64,000 nucleotides of DNA. It comes from Pseudomonas sp. IPO3778. Lineage in GTDB: Bacteria > Pseudomonadota > Gammaproteobacteria > Pseudomonadales > Pseudomonadaceae. Both the position numbers and the translations under genes were made by a program. The DNA lies in assembly GCF_013386825.1 (NCBI RefSeq), contig NZ_JACARC010000002.1, positions 28,140-92,139 of the forward strand, in the 5' to 3' direction. Position 1 is the first letter of the stretch; every line of letters starts with the position of its first letter. The notes beneath the pieces were generated by a model. That model made no database searches, was not told the DNA's origin, and saw only the letters and a program-made list of their open reading frames with translations. Shown here piece after piece: positions 8,124-16,487 of this stretch.

Positions 8124-9326
8124 ATGCGGTATTCACCCTTTGTCCAGCGCATTGGCGGCGAGTCCGTCAGTGCCTGGGATATTCACTACACCGCCGCCGA
8201 AGCCCAGCATCGCGGCGAAGACGTGATTGTGCTGAGTGTCGGCGACCCGGACTTCGCCACCGACAGCGCGATATGCGAGGTGGCCGTCGACGCCCTGCGC
8301 GCCGGCGACACCCACTACACCCACGTGCTCGGTCGCCCGAAACTGCGGGAGGCCATCGCCGCCAGGCAGAGCGCGCTGCAGGGGATTGCGGTGCACGCCG
8401 ACAATATCGCCCTGGTCGCCGGCGCGCAGAACGGCCTGTTCGCCGCCTGCCTGTGCCTGTTCAGCCACGGCGATGAAGTGCTGGTGCCTGCGCCGATGTA
8501 CCTGACGTACGAAGCCTGTGTCCATGCCTCGGGGGCTCGCCTCGCCACCGTCGAGCAACCGGCCGCCAACGGCTTTCGCCTGACCCGCACCGCGCTGCAA
8601 GCGGCCATTACCGACAAGACCCGAGGCATCGCCCTCGCCACACCGTGCAACCCCACCGGCAATGTCTACAGCCGCGAAGAACTGGAGGCCGTCGCCGACG
8701 TGGCACGCGCCCATGACCTGTGGGTGATTTGCGACGAGGTGTACGGGCAGCTCGTCTATGACCAACAACACCTCAGCATCAGTGCATTGCCCGGCATGGC
8801 CGAGCGGACGGTGGTGCTCAACAGCCTGTCGAAAAGCCACGCCATGACCGGCTGGCGGGTCGGTTGGGTGGTCGGCCCGCCCACGTTGATCAGCCATCTG
8901 GAAAACCTGCTGCTGTGCATGATTTATGGCTTGCCGGGGTTTATCCAGGCGGCGGCGATCAAGGCACTGGAACTGGATGAGGCCGTCGTCAGCCATGCCC
9001 GCACGGTGTATCGGCGGCGGCGGGACCTGGCGGTGAACGCGTTGAGTGCAATCACTGCCCTGGACTGCCGAGTGCCCCAGGCCGGCATGTTCATGCTGGT
9101 GGACGTGCGCCGTACCGGGCTCACAGGCCGGGACTTCGCCTGGCAACTGTATCGCCAGACCGGCGTCTCGGTGCTGGATGCCCAGGCCTTTGGCCCCAGC
9201 GCCGAAGGTTTTGTACGGGTGTCGTTTACCGTCGCCGATGACACCCTCAAGGAAGCGTGCCGGCGCATTGCCGGGTTCGTTGAAGGGCTTGGGGCCGGCG
9301 CCGCGCCTTTACGTGATTGCCGATAA
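8124..9326 (+). CDS. PLP-dependent aminotransferase, AruH-like (arginine:pyruvate transaminase)
   Basis: A 400-residue fold-type I class I/II aminotransferase. The ATG at 8124 follows GAGGAGAGCAAGG and gives 'MRYSPFVQRIGGESVSAWDIHY', which matches my memory of the P. aeruginosa AruH N-terminus. The PLP lysine is K237 in 'LNSLSKSHAMTGWRVGWVVGP'. 'CNPTGNVYS' and 'ICDEVYGQLVY' are the cofactor-binding asparagine and aspartate segments. AruH converts L-arginine plus pyruvate to 2-ketoarginine plus alanine. The partner decarboxylase aruI is not nearby, so the substrate could be another amino acid. A GNAT gene follows after 39 bp. Confidence 0.7.
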   Translation: MRYSPFVQRIGGESVSAWDIHYTAAEAQHRGEDVIVLSVGDPDFATDSAICEVAVDALRAGDTHYTHVLGRPKLREAIAARQSALQGIAVHADNIALVAGAQNGLFAACLCLFSHGDEVLVPAPMYLTYEACVHASGARLATVEQPAANGFRLTRTALQAAITDKTRGIALATPCNPTGNVYSREELEAVADVARAHDLWVICDEVYGQLVYDQQHLSISALPGMAERTVVLNSLSKSHAMTGWRVGWVVGPPTLISHLENLLLCMIYGLPGFIQAAAIKALELDEAVVSHARTVYRRRRDLAVNALSAITALDCRVPQAGMFMLVDVRRTGLTGRDFAWQLYRQTGVSVLDAQAFGPSAEGFVRVSFTVADDTLKEACRRIAGFVEGLGAGAAPLRDCR

Positions 9327-9365
9327 CGGGCATAACACGCCCTTCGCCCCGTTCGAAGGACTGCC

Positions 9366-9851
9366 ATGTCTCAAGGATTGACCTATCGCCAGGCCCACCT
9401 GGATGACCTGCACACCCTGTGCGTGCTCGGCCAGCCGTTGAATCGCCTGCACCACCAGGAACGGCCCGATATCTACCGTGACGCCACCGACCAGGTGGAG
9501 CGCGACCAGTCCCATTGGCGGCCCTGCCTGACCAGCCGGGTGCAGGCGGTGTTTCTGGCCGAGCTGCAAGGTGCGGGCGTGGGGTTTATCAGTGTGCAAC
9601 TCATCGAGACCGCAAGCCCGTTGCTGCAACCGTTGCGCGTGGCGCGGATCGGCTCGATCTGCGTGCTGGAGGCCCAGCGTGGCCAGGGCATTGGCCGTGA
9701 GCTGATGGCGCTTGCCGAACGTTGGGCGATTCGCCAGGGCGCCGCGGATTTGCGCCTGACCGTCTGGGCCTTCAACGAACCAGCCCAGCGGCTTTACGAA
9801 GAACTGGGCTATGAAACACGCGCCTTCGAAATGGGCAAGCGGCTTCGTTAA
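9366..9851 (+). CDS. GNAT-family N-acetyltransferase
   Basis: A 161-residue single-domain GNAT protein. Motif A is clear: 'IGSICVLEAQRGQGIGRELMALAERWA', with the Q/RxxGxG/A acetyl-CoA loop 'RGQGIG'. Motif B follows as 'LRLTVWAFNEPAQRLYEELGYE', with the typical AxxLYxxLGF/Y ending. The acceptor cannot be told from sequence. It starts 39 bp after the aminotransferase on the same strand, so the two are probably cotranscribed. Confidence 0.8.
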   Translation: MSQGLTYRQAHLDDLHTLCVLGQPLNRLHHQERPDIYRDATDQVERDQSHWRPCLTSRVQAVFLAELQGAGVGFISVQLIETASPLLQPLRVARIGSICVLEAQRGQGIGRELMALAERWAIRQGAADLRLTVWAFNEPAQRLYEELGYETRAFEMGKRLR

Positions 9852-9893
9852 ATCGAGGATACCCCGACCGCCGGTAAGATGGTCCTTGAACAC

Positions 9894-9913
9894 CTGTACG
9901 TATTTCTGTACGT
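9894..9913. promoter_or_regulatory. YefM-YoeB operator: two CTGTACGT motifs 12 bp apart
   Basis: CTGTACGT occurs at 9894-9901 and again at 9906-9913, the same face of the helix and 12 bp start to start, 26 bp upstream of yefM. E. coli yefM-yoeB is autoregulated through TGTACA cores spaced in the same way, so I read this as the autoregulatory operator. Confidence 0.6.
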
Positions 9914-9939
9914 TTCAGCCATCAAGCGAGGACTCTATT

Positions 9940-10194
9940 ATGGAAACTATCAACTACACCCATGCACGCGCCCATCTCTCGGACACGATGGATCGGGTAA
10001 ACGAAGATCGTGCCCCGCTGTTGGTGACTCGGCAAAAAGGCGAACCGGTGGTCATGATCTCTCTTTCAGAGTTCAACGCTCTGGAAGAGACCGCCTACCT
10101 GCTGCGCTCTCCCAACAATGCGGAACGCCTGATCAAATCGATCAACAGCCTGCGAGCCGGAAAAGCCAAGACGAGGCAGCTGATTGAAGAATGA
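9940..10194 (+). CDS. yefM: Antitoxin of the YefM/Phd family
   Basis: An 84-residue antitoxin. The ATG at 9940 follows GCGAGGAC and gives 'METINYTHARAHLSDTMDRVNEDRAPLLVTRQ', the typical Phd/YefM start. 'EPVVMISLSEFNALEETAYLLRSPNNAERL' is the end of the folded DNA-binding part and the beginning of the toxin-neutralising tail. It overlaps yoeB by 4 bp (ATGA) and is the promoter-proximal gene, so antitoxin is made first. The paired TGTACG motifs upstream probably bind this protein and its complex. Confidence 0.9.
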   Translation: METINYTHARAHLSDTMDRVNEDRAPLLVTRQKGEPVVMISLSEFNALEETAYLLRSPNNAERLIKSINSLRAGKAKTRQLIEE

Positions 10195-10445
10195 AAATAC
10201 TCTTTACGCCTGAAGGCTGGGACGACTACCTCTGGTTTCAACAGAACGACAAGGCTGGGCTCAAACGCATCAATTTACTGATCAAATCGATCCAGCGTGA
10301 TCCTTTTGACGGTGTTGGCAAGCCAGAACCACTCAAACATAACCTCAGTGGTTTCTGGTCCCGGCGAATCACCGCGGAACATCGTCTGGTGTACGGGATT
10401 GAGGACGGTGAAATACAGATTCTCATGTGTCGCTATCACTATTGA
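10191..10445 (+). CDS. yoeB: Toxin YoeB, ribosome-dependent mRNA endonuclease
   Basis: An 84-residue RelE-superfamily toxin, the same length as E. coli YoeB. Key catalytic positions are conserved at the same numbers: E46 in 'GKPEPLKHNLSGFWSRRI', R65 in 'EHRLVY', and the C-terminal H83-Y84 in 'CRYHY'. YoeB cleaves mRNA in the ribosomal A site during translation stress when YefM is degraded. It is coupled to yefM by a 4-bp overlap. All active-site residues are present, so it is probably functional. Confidence 0.93.
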   Translation: MKILFTPEGWDDYLWFQQNDKAGLKRINLLIKSIQRDPFDGVGKPEPLKHNLSGFWSRRITAEHRLVYGIEDGEIQILMCRYHY

Positions 10446-10547
10446 CGGCCCTCACCATCGGGATCCTGCCTTGACCTGATCCCCCTCCCCGCTGAAAATG
10501 CGCGACGCTTTTCCCGTCTCCCCGTTTACTGAAGTAGTGAAATTTCA

Positions 10548-11252
10548 ATGTCTGATTCCCGTACCGAAGAATCCGTAGTCGCCTTGCAATCCAAAGCTGA
10601 ATACGAAAACGCCATCAATCTTTCACAGCACGTGCCGGCGGCCAAGACCATCAGCGAGATGGTGCTGGACGCGTTCCACACCTCCAAGGAAAGCGACCAG
10701 ATCCGCGAGCTGCGCGTGGCCATCCGCCAGGCCCACGACGCCTTCGACGATGACAAGGCCTACGACCTGATGGGCGAGCTCAAGCAGCTCAAGGACGCCG
10801 AAGCCGCCGACAACGCCGCCCTGGAAGACCTCAACAGCAAATTCTCCATCAGCCGCATCCTGTCCAGCTTCAAGGACGACCCGGCGTTCCAGGAACTGGT
10901 CTACGGCCTGGCCCTCAAGGTGCTGAACCAGACCCACCAGGCCATCAGCAACCCGAGCGCCGGCAAAGGCAAGGCTTCACGGCCGAAGAAGGAAGCGGAA
11001 GTGTTCGCCATCAGCAAGGACGGCATCAGCGTCACCCTGCCGATGCGCACGCCGCGCTCCAAGCCGAACGTGGACCGTGAAGCGTTTGAGTTCCTCGGCT
11101 TCACCTTTGTGGGTGAAGGTGACGAGGCGGAACTTGAGGTTGAAACCTTTGTGGATAACTCCGGCGCCGAGCAGCCACTGACCCGTAAAAGCATCATCAC
11201 CGCGCTGCAGCAGCAGACGGCGTTTGAGGGCTACAGCATCGCCCAGCAGTAA
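10548..11252 (+). CDS. Conserved hypothetical protein
   Basis: A 234-residue soluble protein that I do not recognise. Residues 1-90 or so are strongly helical and charged ('SDQIRELRVAIRQAHDAFDDDKAYDLMGELKQLKD'), compatible with a coiled coil. A basic linker rich in Lys and Ser (about 140-155, 'GKGKASRPKKEAEV') follows. A more beta-like C-terminal part ends the protein. No signal peptide or membrane segment is visible. It sits alone between yoeB and a convergent unknown membrane protein. No transfer signs are evident. Confidence 0.6.
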   Translation: MSDSRTEESVVALQSKAEYENAINLSQHVPAAKTISEMVLDAFHTSKESDQIRELRVAIRQAHDAFDDDKAYDLMGELKQLKDAEAADNAALEDLNSKFSISRILSSFKDDPAFQELVYGLALKVLNQTHQAISNPSAGKGKASRPKKEAEVFAISKDGISVTLPMRTPRSKPNVDREAFEFLGFTFVGEGDEAELEVETFVDNSGAEQPLTRKSIITALQQQTAFEGYSIAQQ

Positions 11253-11265
11253 GGCTGCGTCTCGG

Positions 11266-12267
11266 TCAGGAGATAATGGCTTCTTGTGCGGCGTCGGGTG
11301 GGGCGCTACACCATTCCACGGTTGTTTTAGGGATCACCACCTGCGCCTTGTATCCGGTCAAAAGATCGACTTTGTCCGGATACCCGACGGCCAAAATCAG
11401 CAGGATATGGACGTTCAGCTTCTGGTAAGTGGACGTCGCATTAAAGGGGCTAAGGCTTCTGGAGATCAGCCTTTTCAAAAGCCCTTGGGGCGCAGCTGGC
11501 GGCGGGCCCAAGTGCCACATGTGCCAAGCAACGGGCAACCAGTTTATCAGGGCAGAGACCAGTCTGAAGGGCAGGAGTACGTAACGGCACACCCTGTAAG
11601 CCACCTTGCGCGAACGCGAACAGGTGCAGGTATTCGGACCCCGGCATTCGCACCTCAACCACGTGGCGTCAAGGCCGACCCACCTCAAATGGGCCTGTAA
11701 CTTCGACAGGCGATCGGGCCTCAGGTCCGTCGCAAACGCCCAGGTGCCTATGTGCAATTCCTGAGTAACACCGCTGTCACGAATTTTCTGGACCGTCTTG
11801 GGCAGCGCGAAGTAAATCAGCGCCGGGTTCTCCTCTTTCTCCATTCTGCCGATATGAAACCCCAGGGTTTCGTTGGCATCGAAGGTCAACGAGATTTTTT
11901 CGCCTAGACCGAGTGTCAGGCGCTGACCTTGCAGCGCATAGAAATAGGCCACGGTCATGACGACGCTGACTGGAATAATTAACCACTGCCGGTCGAGCAA
12001 TCGCTCGAAGACGCCGGCAAAAGGGCGAAAATGCAGAATCGCGAACGGTGAAACTATCAGGTCCATGAGGCAGAAGCTAAACAGCAAAAAAACGCCGGGT
12101 TTTGAAAGCCAACGCATCAGAAACAAGAAAGCCGGAATTTTCAGAAAACGGCTGGAGTTCACCTTGCGCCACTTAAAGACCGCAAGAATGAACTGCAGCG
12201 AAAAAAAAAGGCCCGCCATTGTCGACAGGAACAGATAAAACCAACCAATGAATCCAGAACTCAGCAT
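11266..12267 (-). CDS. Hypothetical inner-membrane protein
   Basis: A 333-residue protein of unknown family. Three or four hydrophobic segments occupy the N-terminal third (about 5-30, 43-75 and 94-112). A soluble middle domain follows, with a Cys cluster 'RCECRGPNTCTCSRSRK' near residue 205, then a further hydrophobic stretch (about 230-250) and a soluble tail. The four cysteines in a dozen residues suggest metal binding or a disulfide knot. Base composition is somewhat lower in GC than its neighbours. The gene stands alone and converges on the unknown soluble protein. Confidence 0.55.
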   Translation of the reverse strand: MLSSGFIGWFYLFLSTMAGLFFSLQFILAVFKWRKVNSSRFLKIPAFLFLMRWLSKPGVFLLFSFCLMDLIVSPFAILHFRPFAGVFERLLDRQWLIIPVSVVMTVAYFYALQGQRLTLGLGEKISLTFDANETLGFHIGRMEKEENPALIYFALPKTVQKIRDSGVTQELHIGTWAFATDLRPDRLSKLQAHLRWVGLDATWLRCECRGPNTCTCSRSRKVAYRVCRYVLLPFRLVSALINWLPVAWHMWHLGPPPAAPQGLLKRLISRSLSPFNATSTYQKLNVHILLILAVGYPDKVDLLTGYKAQVVIPKTTVEWCSAPPDAAQEAIIS

Positions 12268-12371
12268 TACGACTCCCTTTGTTCAATAAAAGCCTCGCAC
12301 TCGCGAGCGCTTCAAAAAACCATCAAGAGATATCATATTGCCATCATTTGTTGACTGTCGAGTGGCAGGCT

Positions 12372-12470
12372 CTACTTCCAGCCTGCGAGCGTGCTCACTT
12401 GTGCCGCAAACACCTCGCGAAACCGCCGCATCTCTTCAGCATTCCCCACGGTGACCCGCGCCCAGTGCGA
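12372..12470 (-). pseudogene. C-terminal remnant of a PLP aminotransferase
   Basis: A stop-bounded frame reading 'WARVTVGNAEEMRRFREVFAAQ' and on to a TAG. 'RVTVGxxEEMxRFxxxF' is the usual C-terminal signature of HisC-like class I/II aminotransferases. An in-frame TGA lies just upstream, so only about 32 codons survive. It lies in a 377-bp gap that otherwise holds only a terminator. Confidence 0.45.
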
Positions 12471-12597
12471 TCAGTGAACGGCTACTCACGTTGACCATGA
12501 CCTCTCCTTGTCGGGTCGCAGCTTCAGGTGCGGGATTCGCCCCCGCTCCTGCAGTTGGGTATGACGAGGAAAATGTCCGGTGATTTATCCGGCCAAC

Positions 12598-12635
12598 AAA
12601 AAGCCCCGCGCTTCAGACCGAAGGCGGGGCTTTTG
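12598..12635. terminator. Rho-independent terminator (bidirectional)
   Basis: An AAAAAGCCCCGC stem pairs with GCGGGGCTTTT across a short loop. On the minus strand it follows the cytochrome subunit gene by 10 bp and ends the dehydrogenase operon. Confidence 0.8.
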
Positions 12636-12644
12636 CGTTTCTAC

Positions 12645-14087
12645 CTACTTGGAATGAAAACGCCGGTTCAACGCGATCCGCTTGGCCTCCACTTCCCGCA
12701 GGTGTTTGCGGTGGCGCCGCCACAGCACCAGCACGATGATCAGCACCAACACCACAAAACCACCGCCCCACAGCAGATACGGCATGGCGGTGATCAACAA
12801 CGGCGCATCCCCACCGCGACGCAGGCGGGTCACGTCTTCGGAACTGACGCTCAGCGCCGGGTTGCCGAAGGTGTGCAGGCTGTAGTTGGCAATGGCGGCG
12901 ATTTGCGCGTCGTTCAGGTCGCCGCCCAGGGCCGGCATGCTGACGGCGCCGTCGGCCCCTTTACGGTCAATGCCCGCAATGATCGCCATCACCAGGTTGT
13001 TGGCCTGGTTGCCGTTGAGCGCGGTGTTGAGGCTCAAGGACGGATAGAACCTGTCAGCCGTGCCCTGGCCGTCGCGGCCGTGGCAGCTGGAGCAGGCCGA
13101 GTTGTAGAGGCGCGCGCCATTCAGGCCGGTGGCATCGGCCAGCGAAGGCTGGTCGCCCTGGCCGGTTTCCAGGATGCTCATGTCCACCGGTGTGACCTTA
13201 CGCACTACCCGCTCGGTCTGCCCGGGGTCGCGGATCGGCGGCACGGTGTGCAAGTAGGCGGCCATGGCGTGCAGGTCGCTGTCGCTGAGGTAGCGGAAGC
13301 TGTTTTCCACTGCCTCGGCCATGCCGCCCGCGGCCTGCGCCTTGTCGGCGAGGTGACCGTTTTTGAGGAAGTTGACCAGGTCGTCGTCGCTCCAGTCCCC
13401 CAGGCCGCTGACCTTGTCGGAGGTAATATTGGGCGCGACCCAGCCACCCAGCGTGGCCCCGGCCAGGTACTGGCTGTTGTCCTCGGCCATCAACACGTTA
13501 CGCGGGGTGTGGCAGGCGCCGCAGTGGGCCAGGTTGTCCACCAGGTACTGGCCACGGCTGACCTGTTCGGTGGCCCCGGGCTTGGGTACAAAACCCTGGC
13601 TGTCGAGGAACACCAGGTTCCAGCCGAACATCAGTTGGCGGATGTTGAACGGAAACGCCAAGTGGGTTTCCGGCACCGGCTGGTCCACGGCTTTGACGCC
13701 CTGTTGCAGGTACACGTACAAGGCGTGGATGTCGTCATCGCTCATGCCCTGGTACGAGGTGTAAGGCATCGCCGGGTACAGGTGCTGGCCCTTGGCATTG
13801 ACGCCTTTACGCAAGGCGTCCGCCAGTTGCTGCTCGGTGTAGTTGCCGATGCCGTAGGCCTTGGACGGGGTAATGTTGCTGGAAATGATCTTGCCCATGG
13901 GCGAGTCGATCACGTACCCGCCAGCCAGTGGCGCGCCGCCATTTTCGGCGGTGCGGTGGCAGGCTTCGCAGTCGCCGGCACGGGCCACATAGGCGCCTTT
14001 CTGGATCAGCGCGGCGGTGTCTTCAGCGGCAAACGCCGGCAACGCGGTGAGCAGCAAGGCCAGCAACGGAAATTTAAGCAATCCCAT
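12645..14087 (-). CDS. Triheme cytochrome c subunit of a membrane FAD sugar/polyol dehydrogenase
   Basis: A 480-residue periplasmic protein with a signal peptide (about 1-20) and three CxxCH heme sites: CEACH (from C40), CGACH ('CGACHTPRN') and CSSCH ('CSSCHGRDGQG'). A hydrophobic C-terminal anchor 'LLWGGGFVVLVLIIVLVLWRR' precedes a basic tail. This is the architecture of the cytochrome subunit of gluconate, sorbitol and fructose dehydrogenases, which carries electrons from the flavin subunit to ubiquinone. It is the last gene of a small-large-cytochrome operon and starts 3 bp after the large subunit. Confidence 0.88.
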   Translation of the reverse strand: MGLLKFPLLALLLTALPAFAAEDTAALIQKGAYVARAGDCEACHRTAENGGAPLAGGYVIDSPMGKIISSNITPSKAYGIGNYTEQQLADALRKGVNAKGQHLYPAMPYTSYQGMSDDDIHALYVYLQQGVKAVDQPVPETHLAFPFNIRQLMFGWNLVFLDSQGFVPKPGATEQVSRGQYLVDNLAHCGACHTPRNVLMAEDNSQYLAGATLGGWVAPNITSDKVSGLGDWSDDDLVNFLKNGHLADKAQAAGGMAEAVENSFRYLSDSDLHAMAAYLHTVPPIRDPGQTERVVRKVTPVDMSILETGQGDQPSLADATGLNGARLYNSACSSCHGRDGQGTADRFYPSLSLNTALNGNQANNLVMAIIAGIDRKGADGAVSMPALGGDLNDAQIAAIANYSLHTFGNPALSVSSEDVTRLRRGGDAPLLITAMPYLLWGGGFVVLVLIIVLVLWRRHRKHLREVEAKRIALNRRFHSK

Positions 14088-14090
14088 GAC

Positions 14091-15680
14091 CTAGACCTCC
14101 CGCGCAATGATGTCGGCCATACGGATACTCAGCGCCACGCCCGCCAGGGTCGGGTTGATGGTGCCGGACGCCGGGATCACCCCGGTGGTGGCGAGGAACA
14201 GGTTGGCGTGGTCGTGGGTGCGACACTCGTGGTTGACCACCGAGTCCTTGGGGTTGGCGCCCATGATCACGGTGCCCATCAGGTGGTCGCGGTTCTGGTA
14301 GCCGGTGTTGTCTTCCACCACCGTGCCGCCCATCAGTTGCACAAAGTGCGCGTAGTCTTCGGTGACGCCGGCCTTGGCCGCCTTCACGTAATCGCCTACT
14401 TCGTAATTGACCACCAGCATCGGAATGCCCAGGGCGTCCTTGCGGGTGCGGCTCGGGCGCACGGTGTTGGTCTGCAACGGCAGGGTTTCATACACAGTGG
14501 ACACGTCGACCCAACGCGCCGCGTCGTGGCGGATGCGCTCGTCCAGTTCCTTGCCGTACACGCCCTGGGCGATCAGCCGCTTGGCCACCGCGATGTTCGG
14601 CACGTTGTTGGAGATCGAGTGCTTGACCGAGGCCCGCTCCTTGCGGAACTCACCGTCGCGACGATTGAAAATCCCGCCCTGCTGCACGGCCCCGCGCCCC
14701 GGCCACAACGGCTCGTCGGCGATAAATTGCAGGCCCTGGCCGGTGTGGTCCATCAGGTTGCGACCGACCTGGTCGGAGGAGTTGGCCACCTCGGAAATCA
14801 GCAGCAGCTTGGGGGTTTCCAGGCCATGGGCCGCAACGATGAAGTACTTGGCCGTCAGCCGCACATCGGCGCCGGTGGAGCTGCGGTAATGGATGGCGAC
14901 GATCTTGTCGTCCGCGCCTTTTTCCAGCTTGTAGGCCGTGGCGTCGGTGATCAGTTTGGCGCCGGCCTGTTCCGCGTGGCGGGCGTGCACATCGCCGCTG
15001 TACATCGCGCCGATGGGGCACACCGGCATGCAGTTGTTGTTGCCGCTGCACGCCGGGCGCCCGTCATAGGGCTCGGTAGCCCGGCCGTTGGGCTCATGGA
15101 TAAAGTGATACCCCGCCGGGGCCATGCGTTCGCGCAGGCGCTGGAACAGGTAGGTATCGCCTTCCGGCGCCATCGGATAGGGGCTGGAGCGCGGAGGGAA
15201 CGCGCCGCCGCCCTGCCCGCTCTGGTCCTGGGTGTCGCTGCCGCACACGCCCAGGGCAATTTCCGCGCGCACGTAATAGGGTTCCAGCTCACTGTATTCC
15301 ATCGGCCAGTCGCGACCTACGCCGTACAGGGTCTTGAGCTTCATATCGTTGGGCAAGTAACGCCAGCACGCCGCCGCCCAATGCCAGGTAGTACCGCCCA
15401 CCAGCTTCAACATGCCGGGGCGGAACTCGAAAGAACCGGTGTTCTCGATGTATTGCTCATCATAGGAATGATGGGCCCACGGCTCATTGGGATACGGTGA
15501 GTTGTAATTGCCCTTGTTCGACGAATTGCGGAAGTTCTCGACTATCTTCCAGCGGGGAATATGTTCACCCGCTTCCAGAATAATCACCGACTTGCCGTGC
15601 TTGGCCAATTCAAATGCTGCGTTGCTACCTAATGCGCCGGAGCCAACCACAATGACATCGGCGTCAAAATCCTGATTCAT
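14091..15680 (-). CDS. FAD-dependent GMC dehydrogenase, large subunit
   Basis: A 529-residue GMC-family flavoprotein. The Rossmann motif 'VIVVGSGALGSNAAFELAKHG' lies at about 9-29, and 'GGTTWHWAAACWR' is the FAD-loop segment. 'CSGNNNCMPVCPIGAMYSG' is the cysteine cluster that in fructose dehydrogenase ligates a 3Fe-4S centre. The C-terminal 'TTGVIPASGTINPTLAGVALSIRMAD' is the family ending with the active-site histidine region before it. It has no signal peptide, as expected for a subunit exported with the Tat-signal small subunit. The exact sugar or polyol cannot be read off. Confidence 0.88.
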   Translation of the reverse strand: MNQDFDADVIVVGSGALGSNAAFELAKHGKSVIILEAGEHIPRWKIVENFRNSSNKGNYNSPYPNEPWAHHSYDEQYIENTGSFEFRPGMLKLVGGTTWHWAAACWRYLPNDMKLKTLYGVGRDWPMEYSELEPYYVRAEIALGVCGSDTQDQSGQGGGAFPPRSSPYPMAPEGDTYLFQRLRERMAPAGYHFIHEPNGRATEPYDGRPACSGNNNCMPVCPIGAMYSGDVHARHAEQAGAKLITDATAYKLEKGADDKIVAIHYRSSTGADVRLTAKYFIVAAHGLETPKLLLISEVANSSDQVGRNLMDHTGQGLQFIADEPLWPGRGAVQQGGIFNRRDGEFRKERASVKHSISNNVPNIAVAKRLIAQGVYGKELDERIRHDAARWVDVSTVYETLPLQTNTVRPSRTRKDALGIPMLVVNYEVGDYVKAAKAGVTEDYAHFVQLMGGTVVEDNTGYQNRDHLMGTVIMGANPKDSVVNHECRTHDHANLFLATTGVIPASGTINPTLAGVALSIRMADIIAREV

Positions 15681-15694
15681 AAAAGTGCCTTGTC

Positions 15695-16231
15695 TTAGTC
15701 GTTGGCCAGCGTGGCCGGAGGATTAACCCAGTAATTGGTTTTTCCCCGGGAGTACGTCGGGATCACCGTGGCGTCTGCGGTCGGCGCATAGGCCAGGGCC
15801 CCGGTGAACGTCACCAGCCGCGTGCCGTCGGTGGCGCGCAGGGACACCGGGGTGCCGGTGTAGCCGAGGTACCAGGCCGAGACGATTTTCTGCACCGTGT
15901 CCTTGACCACCGGATCGCGGTAGAACGGGCTGCCGGACAACTGGCTGACGCTGCGCAGATGATGCTGGCCGACCTTGCTCCACAGCGTTTTCATCCTCTC
16001 GGGGAACTGGGCGTCGTTCTGCGTGCACTGGGCCAGGATGCGCAAGGACAAGGCGGCATCCAGGCTCTGGCGCTCGAGGAGGAACATCGACAATTGGCGG
16101 AACGATTCAATGTCGTCGGTGGCGGCGCTGCTGACGTCCTGCGCCAGCGCAGCACCTGCCCACAGCGGCGCAAACAGGCCGGCACCGGTCAAGGCTGCGC
16201 CTGAATAAAGGAGTTTTCTTCGGGTTATCAC
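15695..16231 (-). CDS. Small (Tat-signal) subunit of the FAD sugar/polyol dehydrogenase
   Basis: A protein of about 178 residues. I choose the GTG at 16231 because GAGGAG lies 7 bp upstream and the product then begins with a compact twin-arginine signal (VITRRKLLYSGAALTGAGLFAPLWAGAALA). An ATG farther upstream adds residues with no ribosome site. The mature part ('FRQLSMFLLERQSLDAALSLRILAQC', 'AWYLGYTGTP', 'VTFTGALAYAPTADATVIPTYSRGKTNYW') matches the membrane-bound FAD sorbitol dehydrogenase small-subunit family. It probably pilots the flavin subunit through Tat. It is the first gene of the three-gene operon. Confidence 0.8.
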   Translation of the reverse strand: MITRRKLLYSGAALTGAGLFAPLWAGAALAQDVSSAATDDIESFRQLSMFLLERQSLDAALSLRILAQCTQNDAQFPERMKTLWSKVGQHHLRSVSQLSGSPFYRDPVVKDTVQKIVSAWYLGYTGTPVSLRATDGTRLVTFTGALAYAPTADATVIPTYSRGKTNYWVNPPATLAND

Positions 16232-16487
16232 GGGGTATCTCCTCATGAGTCGAATAACGATCGGCGCAGAGGCCAAGTTCGACTTCACTGCAAAAGGCTG
16301 AGTACTTCGTTCACGGAGGTTGAACGGACTTTAAGAGCCCTTTTTATAACTGCCAGGAGAACGCCAAGCTGTCGTGCAGCTTGTTAATTATGGAGATAAG
16401 CAATAACGCGACCATCTATAACAGCCGCTTAAACACCGTACAGCAATTTATCTCGTAATAACATGAAACATCCCTTTGGATGTTTGC

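Noticed and set aside
12528..15500. 990-codon plus-strand frame
   Set aside because: It runs antisense through the cytochrome and GMC genes of the dehydrogenase operon; the product is His/Gly/Val/Gln-rich with no domain, as expected of an antisense frame in high-GC DNA.
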